Source of the DNA: Ottelia alismoides
Taxonomy: Eukaryota > Streptophyta > Magnoliopsida > Alismatales > Hydrocharitaceae
Reading direction: 5' to 3'
DNA: 64,000 bases
Assembly (NCBI GenBank): GCA_037367405.1
Contig: JAZKJV010000600.1
Span: 1,612,001 to 1,676,000 of the forward strand
Below the pieces are notes generated by a model. The model worked only from the letters and a program-made list of their open reading frames with translations, had not been told where the DNA came from and ran no database searches. Position numbers and translations under genes: made by a program. Positions 24,301 through 35,278 of the stretch are shown piece by piece. Position 1 is the first letter of the stretch. Every line of letters begins with the position of its first letter.

Positions 24301-25046
24301 TTTGTTATTTTTATAAAATTTTATTCCCATTTTATATTTTATTTATTTATATCAGAAAATAAGGAATAAAAAGATATTTTTATTTTATTTTTATTATTTA
24401 TATACATAGGTGAAATAAATAGATATGTACATATATATACATGGTATATTTACAATATATTTTTGTGTTTTGAATTTTGTTGTTTTTATCTTGTTTTTGT
24501 TGTAATTGTTTTTATTTTATTTATTTACACCATAAAATATAGAGTATTTACAAATTTTATGGAATTTCATTTTATTTATTTATAGGGTGAAATAAATACA
24601 AGGGAGTGGACTATATACATGATGAATATGCACAAGTGACTATTTTTCTTTTCTTTTTTATTTTTTCTATTTTTATCTTGTTTTTATATTTATAAATATA
24701 TACAATCCCATTTTATTCTATTTTTGTAGGAAAATATAGTTATTATATTTACAAATATATTTACACACATGAGCCCCTATCTCTCTCTCTACTTTAGCTT
24801 TTATGCGGTCAGGCCCATGCTGAGCCCTCCCTTGGAATTAGGTCGCTCAATATTTATTCTAAATATTTCCCTCTTTTTTCTTTTTACTCTTTATTCTTTT
24901 ATTTTTGTACAAAAACATGCTAATTATTAAACTTTATACAATGCATGCTTTTGATAATTATTAGTATTTACAGAATATACATGTATTTGCAAAGGTTTTT
25001 GTAGCTAAAATATAAGAATAAAGAGTGATGAATGGATATTCATCAC
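21370..25046 (-). repeat. 3' LTR of the Athila-lineage element (3677 bp)
   Basis: It starts TGATGTGACAC and ends GGATATTCATCA (plus-strand reading). It aligns end to end with 35279-38947. Element-sense landmarks are a TATA-type TTTATAAAA near 24113-24121 next to the G-box CCACGTGG at 24099-24106, and AATAAA followed by a GGGTAATTTACCC palindrome near 22790. The 176-codon ORF at 22789-23319 and others are also in the second LTR but look like GC-rich chance frames. Confidence 0.95.
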
Positions 25047-25059
25047 CCCCCTATACTTA
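25047..25059 (-). other. Polypurine tract (plus-strand primer site)
   Basis: In element sense the bases are AAGTATAGGGGGG immediately before the 3' LTR. This is where plus-strand DNA synthesis is primed in LTR retrotransposons. Related motifs are repeated at 26644-27002. Confidence 0.85.
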
Positions 25060-27134
25060 ACTTTTGCTAGTCCCTTAGCAAACACTTATTTGAAAAAGAA
25101 GTGAAAAAGAAAGAAAGAAAAAGAAAAAGAGGGGAATGTACATGGATCAAGGTTGAATATTAAACTTTCCTTCATTAAATTGAATTATGGAGCTCGATCA
25201 GATCTTTGGATTATTAATGTGTCGAATCCTTATTTAGACTTAAGCTTAAAACTCAGCAGCCTCTAAGTTCCACCAATCTATGGACAAGACTCCTCAATAA
25301 ACCTGATCAGAACAAGTCTACATACACAAACTCTAATGACCATGAATCTTTCCATGCAGTGTAAGTGATATGTAGCTCCCCACCTCAGAAGTAACAAAGA
25401 AACAACCTCCCCCTACCTGGTAACTCTAATGCCTCGGTCTAGCAACTCTTTCCTCGAGAAGCGGGGTATTCCCTTCTAAGTTCAAGTGCAACCGGCTCAA
25501 GAAGAGGGGGAAGAAGTATAGACTTTTGGGAGCTCAGCCAGTGTAGCTAAGTCTCCCGCTGCAAGCTTCATGAGATGTAACATGGATACCATAAGCTTTT
25601 GCTTTATTTGACTATTTACACTCCGGTGGGGTTATTAAATTTTCAATCCGACCCATCTCTTTTTTGGAGTTCTTTTTGCTTTTTTCTTTTTTTTTCAAGT
25701 GCCTCTGTACAACATATCTACATGGTGTAGCATATATACAAGAAATTTTCCTCTTGAGCCAGTAGACTATCCCTCTTTTGAAGCTTTATTGCAACCCACG
25801 GCTTCTGTCTTTAGCCTTCATCACCATTAGACCAAGTTGAGATGCACTTCCTTCACTAGAAGAAGAAGAGAGGTTCCGCCTAGAAGTACTACCCTCATAT
25901 GCTACCCCAAGCCAAAGGAAACTGCCTCCTCACCACCTCATCCGTGGAGAGCCATGTGTAAAGTGCCGGTGCAAGTCAAGCCATTGTCTCTAAGAGTCGT
26001 GCGTGTGTTGTTAAGTGCTCTACTTAGGCTCATCAAGATGACATATGCTCATAGCCTAGTGGACTCAAAGAATTAAGTCCTTATGGACCTGAAAAGCCTT
26101 AACCCTAAGCCCTATAAGGTTCCTCTTAGAATTAGGTGGATTAAGATCTTAATCAAGCTCCATTTCTCAATTTAATTCCAGGCTTAGTTTAAATGTCAAC
26201 TATCATCCAGGAAAATTATATACATATATACAAAAAGATGCTATTTACAAATACTTACAATCTTGCAAAATTTTTAAAAAAATGTTTTGAAATCATGAAT
26301 GGATGGATGCATGAAGTGCAAGTTTTGCAAAAGTATTTACAAACATTTACACAAGATTTTTGCAAACTTTTGATTTTTTAAAACATTTTGGAAAAATTTT
26401 GTACTATATACATAATTTTGATAAGAAAATATTTACACAAACTTTACACACAAAAAATTTTTTTTCGAAAACACTTTACAAAAATAATTTGTACACTAGC
26501 TATGTATGTGCAATAAAAGAATGATTATTTACAGGAAAAACTTTTAATTTTTGTGATTTTAAGGTTTTTTTAGCCATTTTATTTATTAACACACTCACAC
26601 AAAGTACGAGTTATGGCTAAAGTATATATGAAATATATACACACCCCCCCATACTTAGCTCGAACGATGTCCTCAGAGTGATCAAGAGCGATGAAGAAGA
26701 CATAACTCGTGCTTAGTAAAAGGGAAGTGAAAAGAATGGCTAGGTACATAAATAAATAAATGAATAGAATGAGGAGAACTCGGTGGTTTCCCCCTATACT
26801 TAGGATTAAATAATCCTAAGTATAGCAAGTTGTACATGAAGGGAAATCCGAGTGAAGAATGTACAGAGTCTGCCCCCCCCCCCATACTTAGGGTAAAATA
26901 TCCCTAAGTATAGGCAGCAAAACAGGGGCAGAACGAATGAAAAGAGTACCCATAGGTCCTACATCCCCCCTATACTTAGGGTAAAGTACACCCTAAGTAT
27001 AGCATAATCATAAGATGAGAAAAGGGATGTGGGACTAAAGAATAGAGTGATATAGACAACGGGATCTATACAAGTCGGAATAACAGTGATAATCAGGCAT
27101 GAGTTGCAATAGATGTGAATCAAGCAACCACATC
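25060..27134 (-). other. Non-coding region between integrase and 3' LTR
   Basis: Athila elements often carry an env-like ORF here, but no frame of meaningful length or membrane-protein character is seen. The stretch 26190-26640 is AT-rich. The part from 26641 to 27002 contains four polypurine-tract-like motifs. Confidence 0.6.
26644..27002 (-). repeat. Array of polypurine-like motifs, three in hairpins
   Basis: A C-run followed by (T)ATACTTA occurs at 26644, 26790, 26873 and 26965, matching the true polypurine tract at 25047. The last three are each followed by the complementary arm: 14-bp arms at 26794-26825 (loop 4), 10-bp arms at 26884-26911 (loop 8) and 13-bp arms at 26970-27002 (loop 7). 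Spacers between them are not alike. Confidence 0.85.
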
Positions 27135-28430
27135 TCACGCAAAGTGAATAGGGGAAACATCAACGACCCGCGGCTCATGATTTAGAAATGGCTTGAGCCG
27201 CTGGCCATTCACTCGAAAGGTACTCTCAGAAGACAACTCGGATATATCAATGCTACCGTTGTCGTGTACCTTTCTCACAAGATAAGGTCCCTTCCATTTG
27301 CTATGTAGCTTCCCTGGAAATAGACGAATCCTAGCATCAAACAACCATACTCTCTGTCCAGGCTCAAAATGCTTGTGGCTGATATGAGAATCATGCCACT
27401 CTTTCACTCTCTCCTTATGTTGTAGGCTGTTTGAGAAGGTTGTATCTCTAAGCTCCTCCAAGGCTGCTAACTCTGCCCTCCTCTGATCTCCTACACTATC
27501 TGGATCTAAAAGAATATCTGTGACTGCCCAAAGTGACTTGTGCCTCAACTCAACAGGTAAATGGCACGGCTTGCCATAAACTAGGCGAAAGGGAGATGTA
27601 ACCAATGGTGTCTTGAAAGACGTCCTATATGCCCACAAGACCGAGTCCAAAAGCTGTGACCAATCCTTTCGGTCAGGGCGGATGACTTTCTGCAAAATAG
27701 TCTTGATCTCCCTGTTCGAGACCTCGGCTAGACCATTCGTCTGTGGATGGTATGGAGTGGCAACTCGATGGTCTATGCCGAACTCACTACCAAGTGCCTT
27801 CACCTGGTCGTTGATGAAATGAGACCCCCCCATCTGAAATCAATACTCGAGGTACCCCGGACCGCGTGATGATGTGCTTCCTCAAAAATCTGCAAACAGT
27901 CCTTGCATCAGCGGCTCGGGCGGGGATAGCCTCAACCCAACGACTAACATAGTCAACGGCCAACAGAATGTACTCAAATCCCTGACTCTTAGGGAATGGA
28001 CCCATGAAATCGATGCCCCATGCATCAAAAACCTCACAGAAGTGAATGGGCTGCATCGGCATCATATCACGCTGTCCACAAGTGCCCATCCTCTGACAGT
28101 CAGTACACCTCTTCACGAACTCATCAGAGTCCGTGAAGAGGGTAGGCCACCACAAGCCGGATTGGAGCACTTTCTGTGCCGTTCTCCTCCCAGAGTGATG
28201 TCCTCCTGCCTCAAGCTTGTGGCAGTAAGTGAGGACACTATGGTGTTCATCCTGAGGGATGCACCTACGCCAGACATTATCCCTTCCTTCGTGGTAAAGG
28301 ATGGGATCCTCCCAGTGGTAAGACTTGGCCTTCGCGAGGAAGGTCTCAAGCCTCTGTCTGGGCCAACCTTGTGGGACTTTCTTAGCAATAAGAAAGTTCA
28401 CAATATCGGCATACCACGGGAGTGAGGCGA
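27135..28430 (-). pseudogene. Integrase of the Athila-lineage element (frameshifted)
   Basis: The zinc-binding HHCC region is visible (CHKLEAGGHH, then CTDCQRMG near 28100). The core shows AWGIDFMGPFP (first Asp), LISDGG (second Asp) and NGLAEVSNREIK, holding the third acidic residue. The C-terminus has KLHSKWKGPYLV, the GPY/F-type module, and stops at 27135. Integrase inserts element cDNA into the host genome. Two breaks are seen: a frame change near 28430 at the RNase H/integrase border, and a second at a 7-base C-run (27825-27831) just after the second catalytic Asp. No chromodomain is visible. Confidence 0.9.
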
Positions 28431-30565
28431 AGCAAGGATCGCCTCATCTGGGAAGGTCTCACAAATGGGATCAGTCTGCTCAGACTCCTCAGGCTGCTCT
28501 AAACGGGAGATATGATCCGCCACCACATTCTTGACTCCAGACTTATCCTTGATCTCAATGTCAAACTCCTGGAGTAGAAGGATCCATCTAGTCAGTCTGG
28601 CCTTGGCATCCTTCTTTGCCATGAGGTATCGGATGGCGGTATGATCTGTGTACAAAGTCACTCTAGATCCAATGATGTACGATCTGAACTTATCTAGGGC
28701 GAACACTACTGCTAGCATCTCCTTCTCTGTGACTGTATAATTCCGCTGGGCGGAATCCAAGGTGCGGCTAGCATAGTGGATAGCAAATGGGACTCCATCC
28801 CTCCTCTGTCCCAGCACAGCCCCCACGGCAAAATCGGAGGCGTCCGTCATGATCTCGAATGGGAGAGACCAATCTGGTGGCTGGAGGACAGGAGCCTCAA
28901 CAATACAACGCTTGAGAGTCTCAAACGACAAAAGACACTTGTCATCGACAAGGAACTCGGTGTCTTTCGTCAGCAGGTCAGTCAACGGTCGGGCAACCCT
29001 ACTGAAATCATGAATGAACCGCCGATAGAAACCGACGTGCCCCAGAAAAGATCGTAACTGCCGCAAATTGGACGGTGGTGTGAGTTTTCTAATGACATCA
29101 ACCTTGACCGGATCAACCTCCATGCCCCTGTTGGAGATGATGTGGCCAAGCACCGTCCCTTGAGTCACCATAAAGTGACTCTTCTCCCAAGAAAGAACCA
29201 AGCGGACCTCAATACATCGCTGAAGTCCTCGGTCTAGGCAGTCAAGACAGGATTCGAATCCGTCGCCATAAACCGAGAAATCATCCATGAAGACCTCTAA
29301 GCACTCCCCTACCATGTCCGAAAAGATCGACAGCATGCATCTCTGAAAATTCGCAGGGGCATTGCACAGCCCAAATGGCATGTGTCGGAAGGCGTATGTG
29401 CCGAAGGGATAGGTAAAGGTGTTCTTCTCCTGATCCTCAGGAGCGATGGCCACCTGGTTGTAGCCCGAGTACCCATCCAGAAAACAATAATGGCTCTTCC
29501 TTGCCAGTCTCTCAATAATCTGATCAATAAAGGGCAGGGAGAAATGATCCTTCTTGGTGGCCTGGTTAAGTCTCCTGTAGTCAACACAAACCCGTCAAGA
29601 AGTGGGTATTCGTGTAGCAATCTCCTCTCCAGACTCGCTAATCACTGTAGTGATTCCCGTTTTCTTGGGCACCACATGCAAAGGGCTGACCCACTTGGAG
29701 TCGGAGATGGGATAGATAAAATCGGTGCTCCACCATTTCGAAATTTCCTTCATGACAACCTCTCTCAGATTTGGGTTCAGCCGCCGCTGGAACTCATGCG
29801 ACGGCTTTGCCTCATCCTCAAGATAGATATGGTGGGAGCACAGGGCCGGACTAATCCCATGGAGATCTGCTACGCTCCATCTTATTGCCTTGCGGTTCTT
29901 TTCAAGAACCCCCATCAGACGGGATTCCTGCTCTCCAGTCAAATCGACTGAGATAATGACTGGGTACATCTCATGCTCACCCGCAAGGAATCTATACTTC
30001 AGCGACGAAGGAAGTGGCTTCAGCTCTGGACAACTGGGTGCTGGCAAACCTGGCTTTGAAAGAAGTCGCGTGTATGCTGCCAAATCTATCCGGGAGACTG
30101 AAAGCGTACTCTCGCAAACTGGATCTGGAGAAGGTTGCTCAACTGAACTGTCTCTGATCTGCTCGGCATCTACCTCCTCCTCAGCTGTAGGCTCAGTGGA
30201 AATCAGGTCTGGCATATAATCATCACAATCTGCCCACTCAGACTCTGACTCCAAGGGATCTGCATCACACAAGGTGGCATCAGTACCACCAATATCACAA
30301 AAATTCGTGTCGCGGTCAAGAACCTGCTCTGTTGCCTCTAAACTATCCTGAACCAGGAATGTGCTCGCCAAGCTCTCCTCTGCTGTCATCTCTGCATCAG
30401 CGGTGTCTGAAAATGAGAGGATGGCCTGTGCTGCTGGGTCTGCCCAAACTGCCTCATCGTCTGTGATCGCAAAGTCACAAACCTGGTGGATGTCTAGCCC
30501 TGCATCTGTCAGCTGCTCTATATCTGAAGTGGTCTCTGAGCATGATCTCTCTGGCTCTGCTGTCC
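28398..30565 (-). pseudogene. Reverse transcriptase and RNase H (one stop codon)
   Basis: Motifs in order: KPLPSSLKY and HGISPALCSHHIYLE upstream of the [46 protein letters not shown], the catalytic [19 protein letters not shown], then RNase H with [26 protein letters not shown] and [10 protein letters not shown]. The frame is open for about 660 codons except for TGA at 29595-29597, where relatives have Trp just before RVC. The frame changes near 30565 relative to the protease frame. The product would copy element RNA into DNA and remove the RNA. Confidence 0.92.
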
Positions 30566-31245
30566 TCGACCGTCTCTATTTGTACACTTTCACCCTCGAC
30601 GCGAAAGTATACCTTTCCGCTATTATGGTCGGTCACTGCCTTGGCTGTGGCCAAGAACGGGCGACCTAGAATGATGGGGGTATCGGTCACTGAATCAGGG
30701 ATCTCCATGTCCAACACTACGAAGTCCACGGGGAATTGCAGACCCTGAATAGTGACGACAACGTCTCGCAACAACCCCTTCGGCCTCTTGACAGATCTAT
30801 CAGCAAACTGAAGGACTGTCCTGCTCTGTCTAAGAGTGCCCAACTCGAAGCGGTCGAGAAGGGTTGCCGGAAGGAGGTTGATAGACGATCCGCTATCCAA
30901 TAGAGTACGGTCAAACCTCTGCTCACTGATATGACATCTGACATAAGGGGCTCCTGAATCTGGCCTCTTGGCCGGCAGACGGTTCTGGATCGCGAAGCAC
31001 GTGGCTTTCGTCAGCACATGGATTTCAGAGTGGTGGTTCCTCCTCTTCCTCCTGATTGTGGTCCTGTCTCTCAACGAACGCTGAAGAAGGGGGATGTACT
31101 GCAAAGCCTCCTGAAGAGTCAGCTGTATGTGAAAACGGTCTATCATCTGCTGGCTGAACTCTTCCTGATCTCTCTTTTTTTGATTTTCTGTTTTCTTCCC
31201 CTTCCCCATCTGAAGGGCTCTAGGGAAGGGGATCACTGGGTCCTT
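30545..31245 (-). pseudogene. Aspartic protease region of the gag-pol polyprotein
   Basis: The active-site motif LDSGSSINLLP sits at about 30905-30870, followed by ILGRPFLATAKAVTD (about 30690-30650), the Athila-type protease C-terminal motif. Upstream is a basic linker (KGKKTENQKKRDQ) and LTLQEALQYIPL, typical of the gag-PR junction in this lineage. The frame is continuous with gag, separated only by a TAG at 31246-31248. After about 30565 the protein continues in another frame as the RT linker. Confidence 0.88.
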
Positions 31246-33930
31246 CTAAGATGAAGGACTAGAAAAGGGTCTAGGCAGTTCGACGACCGGATCCACACAT
31301 ACATCATGCACCACAGTGGGACCAGAAGAAAATAAACCCTTTCCTTTATTCATAGAACTGTTCAGAGATACAGGTGTAGAAGAAGGAAAAACAACATGTC
31401 TCTCAGAAGTATGGGTGGCCTCAGTACCATCATCGGCTAGCTCAGCTGGAATACTCGCGGCCTCAGTACCGCGCTCTGGCTCGGCATCAGGAGTGGCCTC
31501 AGTACCATCTCCACGAACTGGTGAAACGGCGGCCTCAGTACCGTCGGTGGAATCAGCATCCTTGGTGGCATCAGTACCACCGTCATCATCCTCCTCGTCG
31601 GGCGCTCTAGGTAGATCCTCATGATGTAGCTCAGACGAGGCGCCGCCTGCTGGCATCCTACCACTCCTAAGTGTGACAAAATCAGTATCAAACAGATATC
31701 CAGTCATATCACCAAATGCATCACTAGGAGTGGTATACTCAGTACAAACTACCTGCTCAGATTTCCGCTTCAGGTTGTTGGGGTTCGGCTCGATCTGGGC
31801 AGGGATGGCGGCCTTCCCTCTCACAATGTCCCGCATCTCCTGGCGGAACTCGTCCATCTCCCGTCTGAAGGTAGCATGCTGGTCCGTGAGGAGGCGGGCT
31901 ATGTCATCCAAAACAGGGTTCTCATGAGAACCCGATGGGTAGCCTCTCTGGTAGTGAGGCTGCTGGATCTGTTGCTGATGTGGCTGAGAGGGGTATGAGT
32001 GGTGCTGCTGCTGCTACTGCTGAGGCTGCTCACGCCTCCAAGACGGTCCCTGCTGATAGGGACGAGGACCATAGGAAGACTGTTGTTGCTGCTGTGGATG
32101 GTACACTGGGGGCTGCTGCTGCTGTTGGTGCTCTCTCTGCTGGCTGTACTGGCCTCCCTGACCAGATGGCTGTTGCTGGGGCTGGGTACCTCCACTCCCC
32201 CACCTGAATCCGGGATGGTCTCGTCGGATTCCAGGCTGAGGGCGGTCATACCAAATCCCGTTGACATCCATCAACGGCTATGCATCGTACGGGGCTGGCG
32301 GGAGTACTGCCAGAGGCTGATCAGGCTCGTATACCACCATCTGCAAGTCTGGAGATGGTGGTGACTGGTAAGTGTGTTGTGGCTGCTGGTACGGCTCTGC
32401 CTGTACAAGGTGAACCTGTCTAGGCTGCTGGTGTGAACTGGAGCGCTGGGACGAGCTACTACTGCTGCCGTGATCGCCTCGCGACAGAAGATGGGGCTGG
32501 GAAGCCGTCTGTGCCTCCTGGAGGCACATGAGCTGGGTCTTCATGTCGCTCAGAGTCGGTGCCATCTGCTCCATCTGAGTGATGCTCTGGCACTGCTTCT
32601 TCTCTATCAGCTCCATCCGATCCAACTTCTTGCTAATGATGCCCATGTCCGCAGCTGTGGACTCTGCCTGTACTGCTGCTACTGCGGATGAACTGGAAGG
32701 ACCGGCGTCGACCCGTGCTATCCTCTGGTACTGCACGGGTCCTGGCTGCTGGGGTCTGCCCTGAGTGTACAACCTGGTCTGGGACATCACCATGTAGTTC
32801 TCGGCCATTTCCTCGTAGATGGCCCAGACCTGGTCGTGATCCTTAGCGAAGTAAGACCCGCCACAAGAAGTATTCACCAAGCCCTAAAGCTCTGGTGTCA
32901 GTCCGCTGAAGAATCTCTGCACAAGGTTGGGCTTCGAGATGTCGTGGTGCGGGCATCGATCAGTCAGCTCACGGAACCTCTCCATGCCTCATGGAATTGC
33001 TCGTTGGGGAGCATGGAGAAGTTGCTGATGAGGGCTCTCGCTGCATTGGTCCGCCCAAGTGGATAGTACTTGTGCAAGTACTCGGCGCAGAGCTGCTCCC
33101 AAGTGTATACAAACTTCCCCAAATGCTTCAGCCAGGTGGCTGCTCTGTCTGCCAAGGAAAAGGGGAAGGCAATCATCCGAATCGTGTCCTGGTCCACCTG
33201 ACGATCGTGGACAGTACTGCATATCATCTCAAACTCCTGCAGGTGGAGATGAGGCTCCTCTGTCGCCAAACCGGTGAAATCGAGGTAAGAGCTGCAATGT
33301 GTTCGGGGGGAACTTGAAGTCCCCCACAATGGCTGGAAGTACTACCCAGCGGTGTGTCAAGGTCGACCCGGGATTGTGATTTTCCCACATCGATCTAAGT
33401 GGTGGTGGTGCTCCTCCTGCTGCTGCTGCGGCGGCTGCTGCTGCGGCTGCGGCTGCGGCGGCAGCTGCCGCATCGTCGGGTCCTCCTCCTGCTCCTCCTC
33501 CGCGGTTCTCGCGGTTGGCTCTCATCTGCTCAAGCTCTCTCCTCATATCCATCATGAATGCCCCCTGATCCCTCAACTACTGCTGCACTGACTCAAGGGA
33601 GGCGATCAGGGTAGAGTTGATCGAACCCTGGTCCAAAACGAAATGCTGCTCTCCTCGTGGACCTCCGGTGCGATCGTCAGAACCGCCGACCATCGTCTCT
33701 GAAAAACCAAAACAACCGAACTCAGGTGCCGATAAATCATCTGTCTGTCTCTCCTCTGGCACTGGTATCTCTGAATCAGAAGAAGAAGGGTGGTCGAGGG
33801 GGAACAGGGTGGAGTCATACTCGGGTTCGGAGAGCGGGTCTGAGCTCCCACGAACCGGCCTAGATGAATGGTCAGGAGTGCTAAAAAGCAGTGCAGCCAG
33901 AGGCTGCCTAAGAGACCTCCTGCTCATCAT
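31246..33930 (-). pseudogene. Gag of the Athila-lineage element (amber codons, frameshifts)
   Basis: The start is set at ATGATG (33930-33925, MMSRR). The N-terminal part is Ser/Glu-rich with a poly-Ala run encoded near 33440. The capsid-type retrotransposon-gag domain lies at 33290-32900 (SLADRAATWLKHLG, YFLHKYYPLGRT-like segment, LISNFSMLPNEQF). A Gln-rich region follows (32270-31930), then a coil with LLTDQHATFRREMDEFRQEM and five or six GTEA/GTDA repeats (31580-31420). Frames change near 33285 and 32980. Stops at 33577, 32884, 32278, 32014 and 31246 are all TAG. Gag would form the virus-like particle. Confidence 0.88.
31415..31590 (-). repeat. GTEA/GTDA amino-acid repeat in gag
   Basis: The coding sequence repeats GGTDAT, DGTEAA, DGTEAT, RGTEAA and DGTEAT at 12-14 residue spacing. 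At DNA level the plus strand repeats GCCTCAGTACC or GCATCAGTACC. A similar GGTDAT...DAD motif is found in the protease-RT linker near 30275. Confidence 0.8.
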
Positions 33931-35259
33931 CGTGATCTGGCGAGTAAGGCGGATGAAATCTGGAAAAACTATGATCAAAAGCAAACCCCCAGTTCACCGA
34001 CGCAACGAGAGCTGAAGACCGTAAAGGCTCGGTCAAATTATCTTGTCAATTTTTTATTTTGGTGAACAATCAGAATATCAGAGCGATTACGTGACCTGTT
34101 GGGATACCCGATACTCTCCCAACCGACTGTCCCGCACAGAAGAGTCGGTAATCAGTCGAGATGAGCACCGGAGGGCTTTACCTAGTGTACGGGTCACTCT
34201 CTCGCACAATCAAACCAAGCAATGAGGGGGTTGCTCTCCCCAAGACAAATTTTTAGGTGAGGTGTCTTTTAGGATCGATAGTTTTAGCAGTCCCAATTTT
34301 ATGGTTTTTCTTTTTTTAGATTTTTTTAATGCAAGCAAAAACGCCTAACGAATTTTCGGTTCTCCTGATTATTAAGTCAAAAACAGGAGGGAGAAGATGA
34401 AAAAGCCGATGCGCGAGAAATCAATGATGCATGCAGAGATAGAAATGCGTACCTGACTCCAGCAGTCTACATGCAAGATGATCCGCGCAGAAATGTAAAG
34501 ACAGAAATAAAACTACCTATATGGTGCAGCGGTGAAAACCGAGTCCTAAACAGGCAATTTCTACTCGACAGAACCGTCTAGCTTAGTCACTCGCCCTCGA
34601 TCCAAAGAGTCCGGTCTAGACCCACCCCTCCTCTTCTCGACAGGTCGAGTTCAGGAGTAGCGCTTGACGGGGCAGGCTCGCGGCGCGTAGGCTCTCAGGA
34701 AAGCGACTAAGCTATTTTTATTAATGAGTTATTAGTAGGTCCAATTACGATCTATAGGAACAGGCAAGCAATTAAGTGTGGGGATCCTACTAATTACGGC
34801 ACAGTCAAGCAGAAAATCCTACATCTAGGGTCTCGAGAAAAACCGCGGAAAACCGTAAAAGGCAGCTAAAAATCTAAAACCGCGAAAAAGCCGCGAAAAA
34901 TCTAAAGTAGTCTAAAGGGTCCCCCGAGCACACAGGTGCTCGGCGAAACAGACCTGAGAGTCCAACTGTCTTTGAGTACCTGTATTATTACAATAGTTCA
35001 AATGTGCAGGAAATAAAACTAATCTAAGCTCCTCTCTCGCTCTCTCCTACGGCTCCGTGTAGAAGGGAGCCGCCTCCAAATCCCGCGGTTGCGCCGGCTC
35101 CTCGAAAGTCGCCTCCGCGGTCCTCGGGCCCTCGCAAGAAAGAAGACAAGTGTCAGACCAGATTATTGTAAAAAATGTCAGAAAAATATATCTACAGGAA
35201 TCTATACAAAAAGCCGCGAAAAGAAAACCGCGAAAAACGACTACTAAGCCGCGAGCCTG
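33931..35259 (-). other. 5' leader of the Athila-lineage element
   Basis: 1.3 kb lies between the primer-binding site and gag with no usable ORF. It includes GAAAAACCGCGAAAA-type repeats (about 34840-34910 and 35210-35240) and a GC-rich stretch at 34610-34680. Packaging signals are expected here in LTR elements; none can be pointed to. Confidence 0.6.
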
Positions 35260-35275
35260 CCCGGCAACGGCGCCA
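35260..35275 (-). other. Primer-binding site complementary to tRNA-Asp
   Basis: In element sense the bases are TGGCGCCGTTGCCGGG, three bases inside the 5' LTR. This complements the 3' end of plant tRNA-Asp(GTC), the usual primer of Athila-type elements. Confidence 0.9.
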
Positions 35276-35278
35276 TTC

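Noticed and set aside
31246..33930. Programmed amber readthrough in gag
   Set aside because: The same region has two frameshifts and the RT has a TGA, so ordinary decay explains the stops better. The pattern is still reported as a finding because all five are TAG.
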